From positions 1 through 22,158 of IMG/VR virus record IMGVR_UViG_3300018049_000165: a stretch of 22,158 bases of DNA; one strand, written 5' to 3'. The stretch's first letter is position 1. The number at the start of each line of letters is the position of its first letter. The notes beneath the pieces were generated by a model that was not told the origin of the DNA, searched no databases, and was given only the letters and a program-made list of their open reading frames with translations. The translations under genes were made by a program, and so were the position numbers. The stretch is from a virus. This document shows positions 1 through 10,214 of the stretch, one piece after another.

Positions 1-3000
1 AATTCTTGCTTGTGCAAGATTTGTTGGTTGTGGATAGCTAGCAAGACTAAATGCATTTTCAAATGCTGCTTGCATTGTAATATTCTGTGTGCCACTAGTA
101 ACTTCGTCAAATAATACACTAGTACTTTCAATGATTAGTTCTTTACTGGCTCCGCCTGCAATTATAGGGTTTGTAACATTGCCCTGAATTTGTGCATTGT
201 TGTAAACAGTAGTTGATGTTGTTGTATCAAATGTTACAGAAATTGCAGTAGAAGAAGTAGTGCCCAATACAATTGTACTATTATCTGTAACAACATCATT
301 TGACAAAATATCTTGTGTACCGTCAACTATAATTGGGTTAAATGTATCAGAATTTGTTGATCTCTGAATTACAATTGTGTTACCGTCAATAACAAGTGTT
401 TCATTAGGGTCTGATGCTGGAATTACTGGCAACGATACTGTACCAGTTGCAGTAATAATGTCATTTGGTCTTGTTAGTCCACTTGTACCATCCGGATCTA
501 ACATTTCCCAAACTTTGCCCTGATAAATTACTTTATCTTTGAACTTGTATGCTGTCTTATTATCCCAGTGTTCAATTGTTTGCCATTCTCCTTCAAAGCT
601 GTAATCGTCTTTTACTTCTTCTGGAAAATATGCAAAGTCTTCCTTGTTAAGAACACGGTAGTCTGTTTCTGTTAATAAAGGAAGTCCTGCTGAAATAAGA
701 TCATTTGCATATACTGATTCTTCACTAATTGTTGTGTAATTAAATGTTTTTGCCCAGCGTGTTTGGAAATTGTTTCCTGGTGTACCAGTAACTAACAATG
801 GACTGTTAAAGTCAACATCAATAACAATATCACTAAGCACGTCATTAAGTTCAGTTGCACTAAAACGAACAGGTTGTGGATTTGTTTTTAGCAATTCTTT
901 ATTAATTTCAAATTCAAGTGTGTCACGGCTACGTGTATCACCATAATCTGCTGTGCGTATTGCCCACTCTTCATGTACTTTAGCACTTGCAAGAGTACCA
1001 AATAAAGAAGTATTACGCATAAATGCATTGAGCGCATGGCGAGTACCTTTGTACTTGCGTGTGCCTTTTATAAATTTAAACAGTGTATCATCATCTAATC
1101 CTGCAACTTCATTCCACAGCGGCTTATTATAGCCAATGTTAAAACGTGCAGTATCTACTTGCTGTTGATTACTTAACACATTACCAGGACCATAATAATT
1201 ACCGATCTCATTTGCAACTGTGTCAAAGTTTGCTATTACACCATTTCCATTAATAATGAAACCAGGAGCGTAAAACTTACCATTCCAATTTTTTGTTCTG
1301 CTGCCTCTCCAAATTACTCGACTATGTCTAATGCCCAGTACTGGATCATATATCATATCATCAAAATTTGTACTATTGTTTACAACAAATGCATGTTCTA
1401 CTTCTACTCTATAAAGTCTTAGTCCATAGATAGCTGTGTCATCTCTTGCTTCAACAATTGTTTTTCCATTTTCGCTACTAATAACATCACGTGTTATTGT
1501 TAAACGGTTATTTAAAATTTGATAACCATTTTGGTTAATAACATTATATTCACCGTCAAATTTATTTGCAACATTACTAAAATATCCATTTTTTGTTTCA
1601 TCAATTTCAATACGTGACGTACTCGGAGTTGCGTAATAAATGTCGTCTACTTTGGCTGTTTCTGTCCACAGTATTGTATTGCCTGCTGTGCTACGCCAAG
1701 TTGCATTCCAACCTTGTGAATTTAAATATTCACCATAGCCAAGTAAGAATTCATAAAGTGCTTGATCTCCTGTTAATACAGTGTTATAATCTAAGACAGT
1801 TGCAGTTGATTCAAAATTCTTATATCTATAAACTTGTTTGTTTCCAACGTTAACAACTATTTTTCCGGCGCTTTGATTTGGTTTAAAATATGAAAAATAT
1901 TGCTTTGCATTGTCATAACCAGCAACACGATATCCTGTTGACAACTTAGTTACTTTCACTGCACCAAAGAATACTTCTTCTTTTGGTTGACTTGTGTATA
2001 ATACTGTTGTAATATCTTCTTCTGGAACAACAACACGGCCTTTGTCTTGGCTGCTTTCTAAAATTAAAGTTTGATTACTGTTTACAAAGCCACCAGTTTT
2101 AATAATTGGATTATTGGTGTAATTTTCCAATCTATTCTTTAAGGTAAGTGCTGTAGTACCGTTACGTTGAGAATAATTAATTATAGCATTGCTTAAACCG
2201 TCTACATATTTTTTAACATCATTTGCTAACACAACATCAAATGTGGCACTGCCTGTTGAAGGAACAATACTTGGTTTTGTTTGATATCCACTTCCAGGAT
2301 TGGTTACAGACGCCGCAACAACTACACCATTGGAAATTTTTGCTAATAATGTTGCACCTGTTCCAAAGTTGCTATACAATGACAGTGATGGTGCACTAGT
2401 ATACCCAGTACCGCCAGTCTTTACACTAACTGACTCTACAATACTATTTTCATATGATTCATTAGTTAGCACTAGATTTCGATTGTTACCTAATTGGCGT
2501 GTATCAGTAAATGCAACTTGACGAGTATTAAAATTATATTCTGTTCTAGTATTACTTCTAAAATAATCGTTTACTATACGTAAAGGTCTTAGTTTTGTTA
2601 ATGCAGTAAACAACGATATTTTATACTCAGAACTGCGTCTCCAAGCATCTTCAATATCTCCCCAATCGCCAAATACAAATTCTTTTGCAGGGTTTGTTGG
2701 TGTTGTAATTACGCCTGCTGTAACCGGACCAATTAGCAAACCAGCGTTGTCTACTATATTATTGTTATCCCAATCGTATGCAGTATATGCATATGCCAAA
2801 TCATACTCTGGTACTTGGCTAGGATCATTATAATGTCCAACTTTAAGTGCAGCAATAAATGCAGCACGTTTTGTTGGATCTGTCCAACTATAATAAGTAT
2901 CCCACCAACTTGGCTGTGTGTTATGTCCTAACATTTCCCACGGGTTTGAATGTGGTCTATCAGTGTTAAAGTAGTAAGTATACAACCCTCTCCAGCCACC

Positions 3001-6000
3001 TATACCTGGTCCAACATCACTGTAGTTATATGTAAACTCATCACTTGCATCATAACTGCTGGCATCATGCAACGTAGATATATTGTTTCTAAGTTTCCAT
3101 TTATTAAAGTCTGTACGTAATGCTTCTGTTAAGTCTGCCCAATTGTATACAGTTGGTCGATGTGCGTTAGGCATAATTTTTTTGTAATCAACAACCTGAG
3201 ATGCAATCAAGTTATTATAAATTCTAGTTTCGAATTCCCACAACACAGCATCTTCAATATTAAAATTAGCCGAATTACGATTATATAATTCAGATCCTTT
3301 ACGTATTGATATGCTACCGTCGTGTCCAAAAAGATGTTTAGCATTTAGTGCAGGGGGACTTGCATTTAACAAGCCAAGTTTAACTGCACTCGGAGGAACA
3401 AAACTTGAGCTAGTTAATGGATACCAACGAATTTTAATAAGAGCTTGTCCACTACTATCATATGTCACACTTGTTGTTACTGTAACTTGATTTTCAGTTA
3501 TAGTGTAATCAATATCTTTAATTAAATTTCTCCAACGAAGGTTTCCAGAACCATCATCGTCTCTCACATAAACATTTACATGATTTTTAGTATCATCATA
3601 TGTGTTTACGGTTTGTGGTATATCAAATACAGGTGTTAATGTCGCAGTCCAGTAACCATTAAACTCTTCATAATCGCTAAACTTTAACATATTACTGTTA
3701 GCAAAAACATCATTAGCTGTTTTACCAATAGTAATACTTTTCAACGCTTCATCAACAACTTCATACACAGATTTTGAACTGTCCATTGTATTATGCAGTT
3801 GAATACATTTTTGTAAAAATTGCTTTTTAAAACTTCCGTAACTATTTGCAGCATGTTTCAAACTGCTAAAAATGTTAGTATCATTGTGCATAACAAGTTG
3901 TGCTAAAAGCTCTGTACTGTATGGCTGTTGTCTAATTGTACCACCAAATTCATGCACACGTGGCAAGTTTCTATAGTTATTAATTCCAAAGAAATTACCA
4001 GTTAGACCAGGATATCCTGTCATTTGTTCTTTGATGTGTGAAAGTATATCTCCAAAACTTACTTGTGTTAGCAGTTCATTTTGTGGATTTAAAATATGTG
4101 TGTCAGCTGGCAAATCAACACCGTCGCTGTCAGTAATTTTATCGTCTGTGTACCAGGTTACATCAATCACATCGTCAACAGAATGTCCATTAGAAATAAT
4201 AACTTGCTTTTCTCTAAGTGCATAGTTTGTAGTTTCTGTTCCATTTATTTTTACTACAACATTAACACTGTTTTGGTTTTGTACAAATCCAGGATCAACA
4301 TAGTCATTGTCAATATAACTAGGCTGGCTTTCATTAACATAAATTAATCCTGTAACAGTGTTGTCACTTACTAAGCGATATCTAAAAACATCAGGAACAA
4401 AAGAATTACCAACAACAATTGTAAACACATTATTTGTTGCAGTTCCAACAGTAACACCACTAAGTGCACTGCCATCAACATTAACAAATTCAATGTCTGT
4501 GCTATCAAAGTAAGTTGTGACTATATACTCTTTTGTCTTATCAAAAAACAAGATTGGATTTAGGCCGTTAACACGTGTTATATGACTGTAACTACCTTCA
4601 TAAAATTCAAGTTTATTATTTCTTTTTGTTATTTTAATTGTTTCATCTGATAGCAACTTGTCAGTACCTAAATTAAACAATACTGGTTTTGTTGCATCAG
4701 TAACAATTTTTTGTGCGTGTTTCCAAACTGGCTGACTTTCTCTAACTTCGACCCAACCATTATAATACTGACTGTTGTCTAAACGCTTGTAATAATAGTA
4801 TCCTAATATTTCACTTATAATAGAAGCATTGGTGTTTTCAGGATCATCAGTTGTATTTCTTGCATTATATTCATAACGAACACTTCCCAATCCCAAATCA
4901 AAACTCAGGCCTGGCTCATTGCCGTAATCAACATAACGTGGCTGGATGCCTAGTGCATTGTCTACTTTAGTAGTTTCACTAGTACCATATTTAAAAATAA
5001 AATCGCCTTGGAAATTATTGTTAGGATATAAAGTTTCATTATCCAACTTTACACTGTTAATATCATACAGTTGGAACATAATACTGTCGTTGCGTGTATC
5101 TTTTTGTTGACTGTATACCCAGCTTGTTCCATTCCAGTGCCATTCACTTCCACTATAAATGTCGTTTGGATAGCTCTCTCCAAATACATTGTTGTAACCT
5201 ATACGTACTTTAATCCCGTCACCTGTTACTAACGGAGTTGAGCTTGCACCATATAGTTCTGTTAGTGCAGTAACTTGACCATTACCACTTACACTTGCAG
5301 TAAAAATTCTATTATTGTAAACTGGGTTTGTTGAGTTTAAAAACAAAATTGTGTCGCCGTCTACAATATCACGTGATTGTATTTCTACCCAGTATTCTCG
5401 GTTTTCTGAATATGTTGGATTTAATGCTTGTGTATGAGATTTAATACAATTCCAAAATGACGTAACACCATTAGAAACAACTTTAACATGATCTCCAAAA
5501 TCATATCCAACATTTGACCAGTTAGTAGTAACAGTATAACTTACAAGGTCAAAATTATTGCCAATAATACTAGATGCTGGATCGTCAACATTGTCATAAA
5601 CATGTGTTATACTTCCCAGACTCTGTGTTGCAAAATTAAACTTTTCAATATTTGCACGGAATTCAATAATAGGACGTATTCCACGGAATTTATCAAGTAA
5701 AAAGTCAGTAAGGTCTAAATCATTGTAAACACATACTGCAATTGCTGCCTCTTCATGTATCCACAGGTTCTTTCTAGACCAAGCACTTTGATCTCTGGTA
5801 TGACGTTGTTCCACTGTGTATTCACGTCCGTATACTTCATATTCGGTTAAGTCATATGTTGGATATACAAAGTTACTTTCTGAACCCTCCCATTGGCTTG
5901 GCTCTTGTGATCCATATACAGTGTCATTAAACCACACACGTTTTCCATAACCAGTACCAGTATATTCAAATTGTTTAGTAAATGAAATACTAGTGCCAAC

Positions 6001-6678
6001 ACCATCAACAATATAAATGTCATTAGTTGGATATGTTGCTGTGCCTGTTGCATTGCTTCCACTAAATCTGACACGCATGCCATCCTGTAGCTCTAGTGTT
6101 TTTCCATTTGACAAAGTTGGTGTTGTATAGTATACTGAACCCACAATATCGCTAATAGCAATTGGGTTTGTAACAGTAGGAATAATATCACAAACTGGTA
6201 AAAAGTCAACTAACCAGTAGTAATGATGATAGTTAACAAACATGTCATAGTTAATTGGCAAGTCAAGTGTATATCCTGGCTCATTAAAAATACGATTTGT
6301 GTTTCCTACATCAACTTCATTATATTTTAAAATATCTAAGAAGTCATCATATGACATTGCTTGCGTAATTTCATTACTATCATTACGTACAACACTGCCT
6401 GGAACAAATTGATAACTGTCAGTTAAACGATTGTCTTTTAAATAACTTTCACTAACTTTTCTATTATTTGAAGTGCCAGTAAAATAATTAATAGCTTCCA
6501 TGCTACCAGTTGACATTAACTGTTCTAGTGTTGTATCCAAGAACTTTTTATTAATTGTTGTTTGGAAGATCGCAGGAAGCAATTCTGTAGTATTTCTTGT
6601 ACCTACATACTCTAAACTTTCTCCTGGTCTAACTGATTTCTTTGCTACGACTGGATTGGCATGATATTGTGTGCTCAT
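1..6678 (-). CDS. Giant baseplate wedge / virion structural protein at the gp7 position (3' end beyond window)
   Basis: The frame opens with ATG at 6678, overlapping the gp6 stop as ATGA, and I found no stop down to base 1, so at least 2226 residues are encoded and the C-terminus is missing. The N-terminus reads MSTQYHANPVVAKK. The protein is rich in Asn, Thr, Tyr and aromatic residues, has no signal peptide or membrane segment, and has many short beta-rich stretches typical of tail proteins. Residues about 1413-1485 hold two glycine-rich repeats (GGTGY at 1422-1426, GSGY ending at 1465). In T4, gene 7 (1032 residues, baseplate wedge initiator) directly follows gene 6, so position and size argue for a gp7-like role. 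I cannot show homology by eye, and marine T4-like phages also carry other giant structural proteins. A virion protein is near certain; the gp7 name is inference. Confidence 0.8.
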   Translation of the reverse strand, partial: MSTQYHANPVVAKKSVRPGESLEYVGTRNTTELLPAIFQTTINKKFLDTTLEQLMSTGSMEAINYFTGTSNNRKVSESYLKDNRLTDSYQFVPGSVVRNDSNEITQAMSYDDFLDILKYNEVDVGNTNRIFNEPGYTLDLPINYDMFVNYHHYYWLVDFLPVCDIIPTVTNPIAISDIVGSVYYTTPTLSNGKTLELQDGMRVRFSGSNATGTATYPTNDIYIVDGVGTSISFTKQFEYTGTGYGKRVWFNDTVYGSQEPSQWEGSESNFVYPTYDLTEYEVYGREYTVEQRHTRDQSAWSRKNLWIHEEAAIAVCVYNDLDLTDFLLDKFRGIRPIIEFRANIEKFNFATQSLGSITHVYDNVDDPASSIIGNNFDLVSYTVTTNWSNVGYDFGDHVKVVSNGVTSFWNCIKSHTQALNPTYSENREYWVEIQSRDIVDGDTILFLNSTNPVYNNRIFTASVSGNGQVTALTELYGASSTPLVTGDGIKVRIGYNNVFGESYPNDIYSGSEWHWNGTSWVYSQQKDTRNDSIMFQLYDINSVKLDNETLYPNNNFQGDFIFKYGTSETTKVDNALGIQPRYVDYGNEPGLSFDLGLGSVRYEYNARNTTDDPENTNASIISEILGYYYYKRLDNSQYYNGWVEVRESQPVWKHAQKIVTDATKPVLFNLGTDKLLSDETIKITKRNNKLEFYEGSYSHITRVNGLNPILFFDKTKEYIVTTYFDSTDIEFVNVDGSALSGVTVGTATNNVFTIVVGNSFVPDVFRYRLVSDNTVTGLIYVNESQPSYIDNDYVDPGFVQNQNSVNVVVKINGTETTNYALREKQVIISNGHSVDDVIDVTWYTDDKITDSDGVDLPADTHILNPQNELLTQVSFGDILSHIKEQMTGYPGLTGNFFGINNYRNLPRVHEFGGTIRQQPYSTELLAQLVMHNDTNIFSSLKHAANSYGSFKKQFLQKCIQLHNTMDSSKSVYEVVDEALKSITIGKTANDVFANSNMLKFSDYEEFNGYWTATLTPVFDIPQTVNTYDDTKNHVNVYVRDDDGSGNLRWRNLIKDIDYTITENQVTVTTSVTYDSSGQALIKIRWYPLTSSSFVPPSAVKLGLLNASPPALNAKHLFGHDGSISIRKGSELYNRNSANFNIEDAVLWEFETRIYNNLIASQVVDYKKIMPNAHRPTVYNWADLTEALRTDFNKWKLRNNISTLHDASSYDASDEFTYNYSDVGPGIGGWRGLYTYYFNTDRPHSNPWEMLGHNTQPSWWDTYYSWTDPTKRAAFIAALKVGHYNDPSQVPEYDLAYAYTAYDWDNNNIVDNAGLLIGPVTAGVITTPTNPAKEFVFGDWGDIEDAWRRSSEYKISLFTALTKLRPLRIVNDYFRSNTRTEYNFNTRQVAFTDTRQLGNNRNLVLTNESYENSIVESVSVKTGGTGYTSAPSLSLYSNFGTGATLLAKISNGVVVAASVTNPGSGYQTKPSIVPSTGSATFDVVLANDVKKYVDGLSNAIINYSQRNGTTALTLKNRLENYTNNPIIKTGGFVNSNQTLILESSQDKGRVVVPEEDITTVLYTSQPKEEVFFGAVKVTKLSTGYRVAGYDNAKQYFSYFKPNQSAGKIVVNVGNKQVYRYKNFESTATVLDYNTVLTGDQALYEFLLGYGEYLNSQGWNATWRSTAGNTILWTETAKVDDIYYATPSTSRIEIDETKNGYFSNVANKFDGEYNVINQNGYQILNNRLTITRDVISSENGKTIVEARDDTAIYGLRLYRVEVEHAFVVNNSTNFDDMIYDPVLGIRHSRVIWRGSRTKNWNGKFYAPGFIINGNGVIANFDTVANEIGNYYGPGNVLSNQQQVDTARFNIGYNKPLWNEVAGLDDDTLFKFIKGTRKYKGTRHALNAFMRNTSLFGTLASAKVHEEWAIRTADYGDTRSRDTLEFEINKELLKTNPQPVRFSATELNDVLSDIVIDVDFNSPLLVTGTPGNNFQTRWAKTFNYTTISEESVYANDLISAGLPLLTETDYRVLNKEDFAYFPEEVKDDYSFEGEWQTIEHWDNKTAYKFKDKVIYQGKVWEMLDPDGTSGLTRPNDIITATGTVSLPVIPASDPNETLVIDGNTIVIQRSTNSDTFNPIIVDGTQDILSNDVVTDNSTIVLGTTSSTAISVTFDTTTSTTVYNNAQIQGNVTNPIIAGGASKELIIESTSVLFDEVTSGTQNITMQAAFENAFSLASYPQPTNLAQARI
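2224..2442 (-). repeat. Tandem GGxGY repeat pair inside the giant structural protein
   Basis: Two copies of a loose pattern (hydrophobic strand, GGxGY, then T/S-x-x-P-S) occur with the tyrosines at residues 1426 and 1465, exactly 39 residues apart. A similar pair with the same spacing occurs in the gp6 homologue. Repeats of this kind are common in marine phage tail proteins and probably form a small beta-rich module exposed on the particle; the function is inferred. Confidence 0.65.
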
Positions 6679-9600
6679 CTAATATTAACTCCGGAGTTGG
6701 CTGCAATACTTGTTGGATTAAATGCTACGCTTCTATTAACTGTAATGTCACTTGTTGTTAAAACTGGTAAAAATAGTTCGTCACTATCACTAATAATTTC
6801 ATATAGCGCATCACTACTTGCTTGATCATCTACTGGCGATATGCTTATTTGTGCAACTTGTCCAACCATATTGTTGTGGACATATGCAGCAAGTTCAGTA
6901 AAGTAGAATGTTTCACCAAAGTCCCAGTTGTCAATACTAAAGTACTGTTCAATTAATCTAATAACTTCTTGTTTTATTTCAGTGTCACTAAACGAACTGT
7001 TGGTAGTTTTAGTAACTGTAAAACGTGCTTGAAGTTCACTATTTGCTATGTTACCAAATAGTAATTTGTATTTTACTGGTCTATATATAACTTGGTCACT
7101 AATTGCTTTTTTAGTTTCCAAGCTACTGAACAAGTCATTTAGTTCTGAAATAGTTGGAGCAGCTGGTTTTGTAAAACTTCTTCCATCATATTGTGCCCAG
7201 TTTCTAAATGCTGTTTCATATGACGTTAGTAGAACATATGTGTCAATAATATTTGTTGTTGCAGGATCAATAACTTGATTTGTATCTGCAATTCTAGTAT
7301 ACTTTGAATTAAGTCCTGATCTGCCTGGAACACTTGTTGTTCCTGAGTCACTTCTAACAGTATAAGTAAATCCGTCAACAGTAGTTGTTCCTAGTTTAAT
7401 ACTATCAAGATCAACAATATCGTTAAATGCACTTGGAGTTAATGGAAAACCATCATTAGAAGGCGATGCAAGTGTTAATCTAATTTTGTGTGGATCAGTA
7501 TACCCATCTGGATACGTAAAGTAGCCAAATGCATTTAGTGTATAGTCTGTACCAAGTGCAACATTGTTAGTTGAAGTTTTAGTATTCATACTCAATATTT
7601 TAATGTTGTCCATGCTAGGCTTCAGTGTTTCACTGCTAAACGTTTCTTGGAAATTTAAATTATTAAATTTAACTTGAGAATCACTACCAAATATGTAACG
7701 TGTTTTTCTTGTAATAATTTCCCAGGCCGTTGATGTGTAATTTACACGAATAATCCAACTATTATCTAACCCAGTACCTGTTACGTCTCCTTCATATAGT
7801 CGACTCCAACTAGATGGATTATTATTAATTTGTGAACTAGTAACCAAATCACTACTATCAACAATTTTCCATTGTTGATTAAGTGCATCATATCGTAATC
7901 CAAAACTATTGTTATTAGCAAGTTTAGCCAACACATTAGTTTTAACTGTACTAGTTAAATCTTTTGCCCAACTTGGTATAATTCTTTTAATACGTGCACC
8001 GCTAGGAATAACTCCACTAAGTGCAATACTACCACGGCCAAGTAAGTCAATACCAGTTGGTGTGCCAACACTGTTATCAATGCCCAGGCCGTCATTATAG
8101 ATTCCTGTTACTCTAACCCATTGTGTATCTGCACTTTTAATTACTGGAGATGCTGCAGCACCAGTGCCGCCGCCTCCACTAAATGTAATACTCGTGTTAC
8201 TGTCATAATTTACACCACCGTCAGTGATGCTAACACTAATAACTGTGCCGGTTCCGTCAATATTTGCTGTTCCAGTTGCATTTGTCCCCGATCCAGTAAT
8301 AGTAACTGTTGGTTCAGTTGTGTATCCACTACCGCCATTTAAAATTGTTACTTTTTCAACATAACCAATTTTATATGGAGGTGTAATAAACTCAATCATT
8401 GAGTTTACACCAATTTTGTCCATTGGGCTTGTACTGCTTGCACCAACTCTTTGTACAACTGCAGTATCATCAGTAATGTATCCAGAGCTTGCATTTGATC
8501 CTTTTGTAATTTGATTCCAACGGAATGTATTGAGTGCTGTACCATCAGAGTTATAATAAACAATACCACTCGTAGTGTCTGTATATTCTAGTTGTGGATT
8601 GTAATTATAATTAGGACCATAATGATGTCTGTCATAATAAAAGTTTTTAACTTCTGGATTATCTAATAATGGTTTAATATATCTACTATATGTTTGTTCG
8701 CTGTTTAATGTTGTTGGCAAACTAATAATATTGCGTGTTGAAACATCTTCTCTGTATAGATAACCGTCATCCAAAAAGTTAATAGCATCACTATAACTAC
8801 CTGTTGGATCATTAAAATCTCTAAAACGGCTGTGCCCGCTATGTACACGGTTAATACTTTTAATTTTACGAATATTTTCACTAACAGTTAGTGGGAAAAT
8901 GCTGTAGTCTTCTGCAGTTACAAGACGGTCTTGTGTACTGAAAAAACGTCCAGCATTGTCTTTAATGCTCTGTAAACTTTCACGTGCACTTGCATTACTA
9001 ACAGTAGATTTTAAACTTGCAGTAAAGCTAGCATTATATGTGTTTCCGTCTAAACCAATATAGTTAAAAGAATATGTTACTCTTCCAAATGTTTCTGGAT
9101 TTAGCACGTAACTTAAATTTAGTCCTGTGCGATACCACACACGTATAATTCCACGTGGAATATTACCAAAGTTACCATCACCAAACACGATGCTAATTTG
9201 GTCATTTTCTCTACTTGAAACTGTAAAGATGTTTCTAAAGTTGTTGCTTGCATTGTTATATATTGAGTTTAGTCCAAAAATTCTATCAACTTGTGCCCAG
9301 TTGTTAAGTACTTGACCAGTTTCATCAATTGTTTGTACCCAAACATTTCCATTAGCAATATTATTGTCATCAACATCTAGAACCAAATTTGGCAATCCTT
9401 CAGTAATATCATAATCTTTAAATGTTAATGTTCCTTGCTTGAATCCAAAAAAGAATCCAGTGTTTGGACTACTAAATCCACCGTTATCATTACGATATAA
9501 AATATCCAATGCACCATATGGATCAGGTGTTTTTTCTTGTAAACGATTTAATGTTTCATTATAATACACACTGTGTATACCAAATGTTGATCTTGCACCT

Positions 9601-10214
9601 GCAATATTTCCGTTAAATGCATAATTTACTGGTGTATTAACGCTTTTGGTTCTGTATACTTCATTAGTAGTACCGTTGCGTGTAAACTTTGAATGTGGCG
9701 CACCAAATTGATTACTATTTTGAAAAATTGAATTCATAACTGTTAAAAAGTTCTGATACGCAGCTGGATCTGTAACGTCTTCAAATTGCAAATCAACATT
9801 AGCTAAACTGTTGCCGTCTACATCATAAATTATTTCTGTTGTTTTAATGCTGTCAATTTTTAAATAACCACGTGATACAACATTACGGGTTGGTGTGTAT
9901 CCTAAAAATTCTGCAATGCGGAGTGCACTGTCTCTACGCTCTGCAGTACTTAAATAATTCTCACGTGAGTTTAGATCATTACGGAACGCCAAGTTATGAC
10001 CTAAAAATGCCATCAGTTCTAGTAAACTTGTAAATTCGCTTGAGCTAATCCAGTCATTAAAGTTTTCTGGATAGTTGGTGTCAATGTATTCTACCATTGC
10101 ATTTTTAATAGTGTCAAAATCATATGCTTGAAAGTCTGCTTGTGCAAAACTTTCATATACTACACTAAAATCTTCTGCCGCAAATAAACTGCTCTGTCTT
10201 GCGCCCTGTGCCAT
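6675..10214 (-). CDS. 6: Baseplate wedge protein gp6, enlarged
   Basis: This is a 1179-residue protein of the gp6 (J-like) baseplate wedge family, which forms the inner ring of the wedge and helps trigger sheath contraction. The N-terminus (EYIDTNYPENFNDWISSSEF, then LLELMAFLGHNLAFRNDLN) and the C-terminal region (IEQYFSIDNWDFGETFYFTE, then VHNNMVGQVAQISISPVDD) are family hallmarks. T4 gp6 has 660 residues, so this protein carries about 500 extra, part of which is a glycine-rich double repeat at residues 619-690. The start at 10214 is supported by GAGGCGG upstream and by the 1-base TAATG overlap with gp25. The stop overlaps the next start as ATGA. The order gp25-gp6 fits a wedge operon. Confidence 0.93.
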   Translation of the reverse strand: MAQGARQSSLFAAEDFSVVYESFAQADFQAYDFDTIKNAMVEYIDTNYPENFNDWISSSEFTSLLELMAFLGHNLAFRNDLNSRENYLSTAERRDSALRIAEFLGYTPTRNVVSRGYLKIDSIKTTEIIYDVDGNSLANVDLQFEDVTDPAAYQNFLTVMNSIFQNSNQFGAPHSKFTRNGTTNEVYRTKSVNTPVNYAFNGNIAGARSTFGIHSVYYNETLNRLQEKTPDPYGALDILYRNDNGGFSSPNTGFFFGFKQGTLTFKDYDITEGLPNLVLDVDDNNIANGNVWVQTIDETGQVLNNWAQVDRIFGLNSIYNNASNNFRNIFTVSSRENDQISIVFGDGNFGNIPRGIIRVWYRTGLNLSYVLNPETFGRVTYSFNYIGLDGNTYNASFTASLKSTVSNASARESLQSIKDNAGRFFSTQDRLVTAEDYSIFPLTVSENIRKIKSINRVHSGHSRFRDFNDPTGSYSDAINFLDDGYLYREDVSTRNIISLPTTLNSEQTYSRYIKPLLDNPEVKNFYYDRHHYGPNYNYNPQLEYTDTTSGIVYYNSDGTALNTFRWNQITKGSNASSGYITDDTAVVQRVGASSTSPMDKIGVNSMIEFITPPYKIGYVEKVTILNGGSGYTTEPTVTITGSGTNATGTANIDGTGTVISVSITDGGVNYDSNTSITFSGGGGTGAAASPVIKSADTQWVRVTGIYNDGLGIDNSVGTPTGIDLLGRGSIALSGVIPSGARIKRIIPSWAKDLTSTVKTNVLAKLANNNSFGLRYDALNQQWKIVDSSDLVTSSQINNNPSSWSRLYEGDVTGTGLDNSWIIRVNYTSTAWEIITRKTRYIFGSDSQVKFNNLNFQETFSSETLKPSMDNIKILSMNTKTSTNNVALGTDYTLNAFGYFTYPDGYTDPHKIRLTLASPSNDGFPLTPSAFNDIVDLDSIKLGTTTVDGFTYTVRSDSGTTSVPGRSGLNSKYTRIADTNQVIDPATTNIIDTYVLLTSYETAFRNWAQYDGRSFTKPAAPTISELNDLFSSLETKKAISDQVIYRPVKYKLLFGNIANSELQARFTVTKTTNSSFSDTEIKQEVIRLIEQYFSIDNWDFGETFYFTELAAYVHNNMVGQVAQISISPVDDQASSDALYEIISDSDELFLPVLTTSDITVNRSVAFNPTSIAANSGVNIR
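8145..8360 (-). repeat. Tandem glycine-rich repeat pair inside gp6
   Basis: Residues about 619-690 of gp6 contain NGGSGYTTEP (tyrosine 631) and DGGVNYDSN (tyrosine 670), 39 residues apart, each followed by a Thr/Gly-rich strand. The spacing is the same as in the giant protein downstream. It looks like an inserted surface module that T4 gp6 lacks. Confidence 0.65.
8387..8407. repeat. Perfect 10-bp inverted repeat with 1-base centre
   Basis: TAAACTCAAT and its exact complement ATTGAGTTTA flank a single C. It lies inside the gp6 coding region, where it encodes VNSMIEF. It is too tight for a normal RNA hairpin loop but could be a dimeric-protein site or chance. Confidence 0.6.

Noticed and set aside
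4031-4347. Two overlapping plus-strand open frames of 64 and 83 codons.
   Set aside because: They lie opposite the continuous giant minus-strand frame, have no ribosome site and no recognisable protein features.
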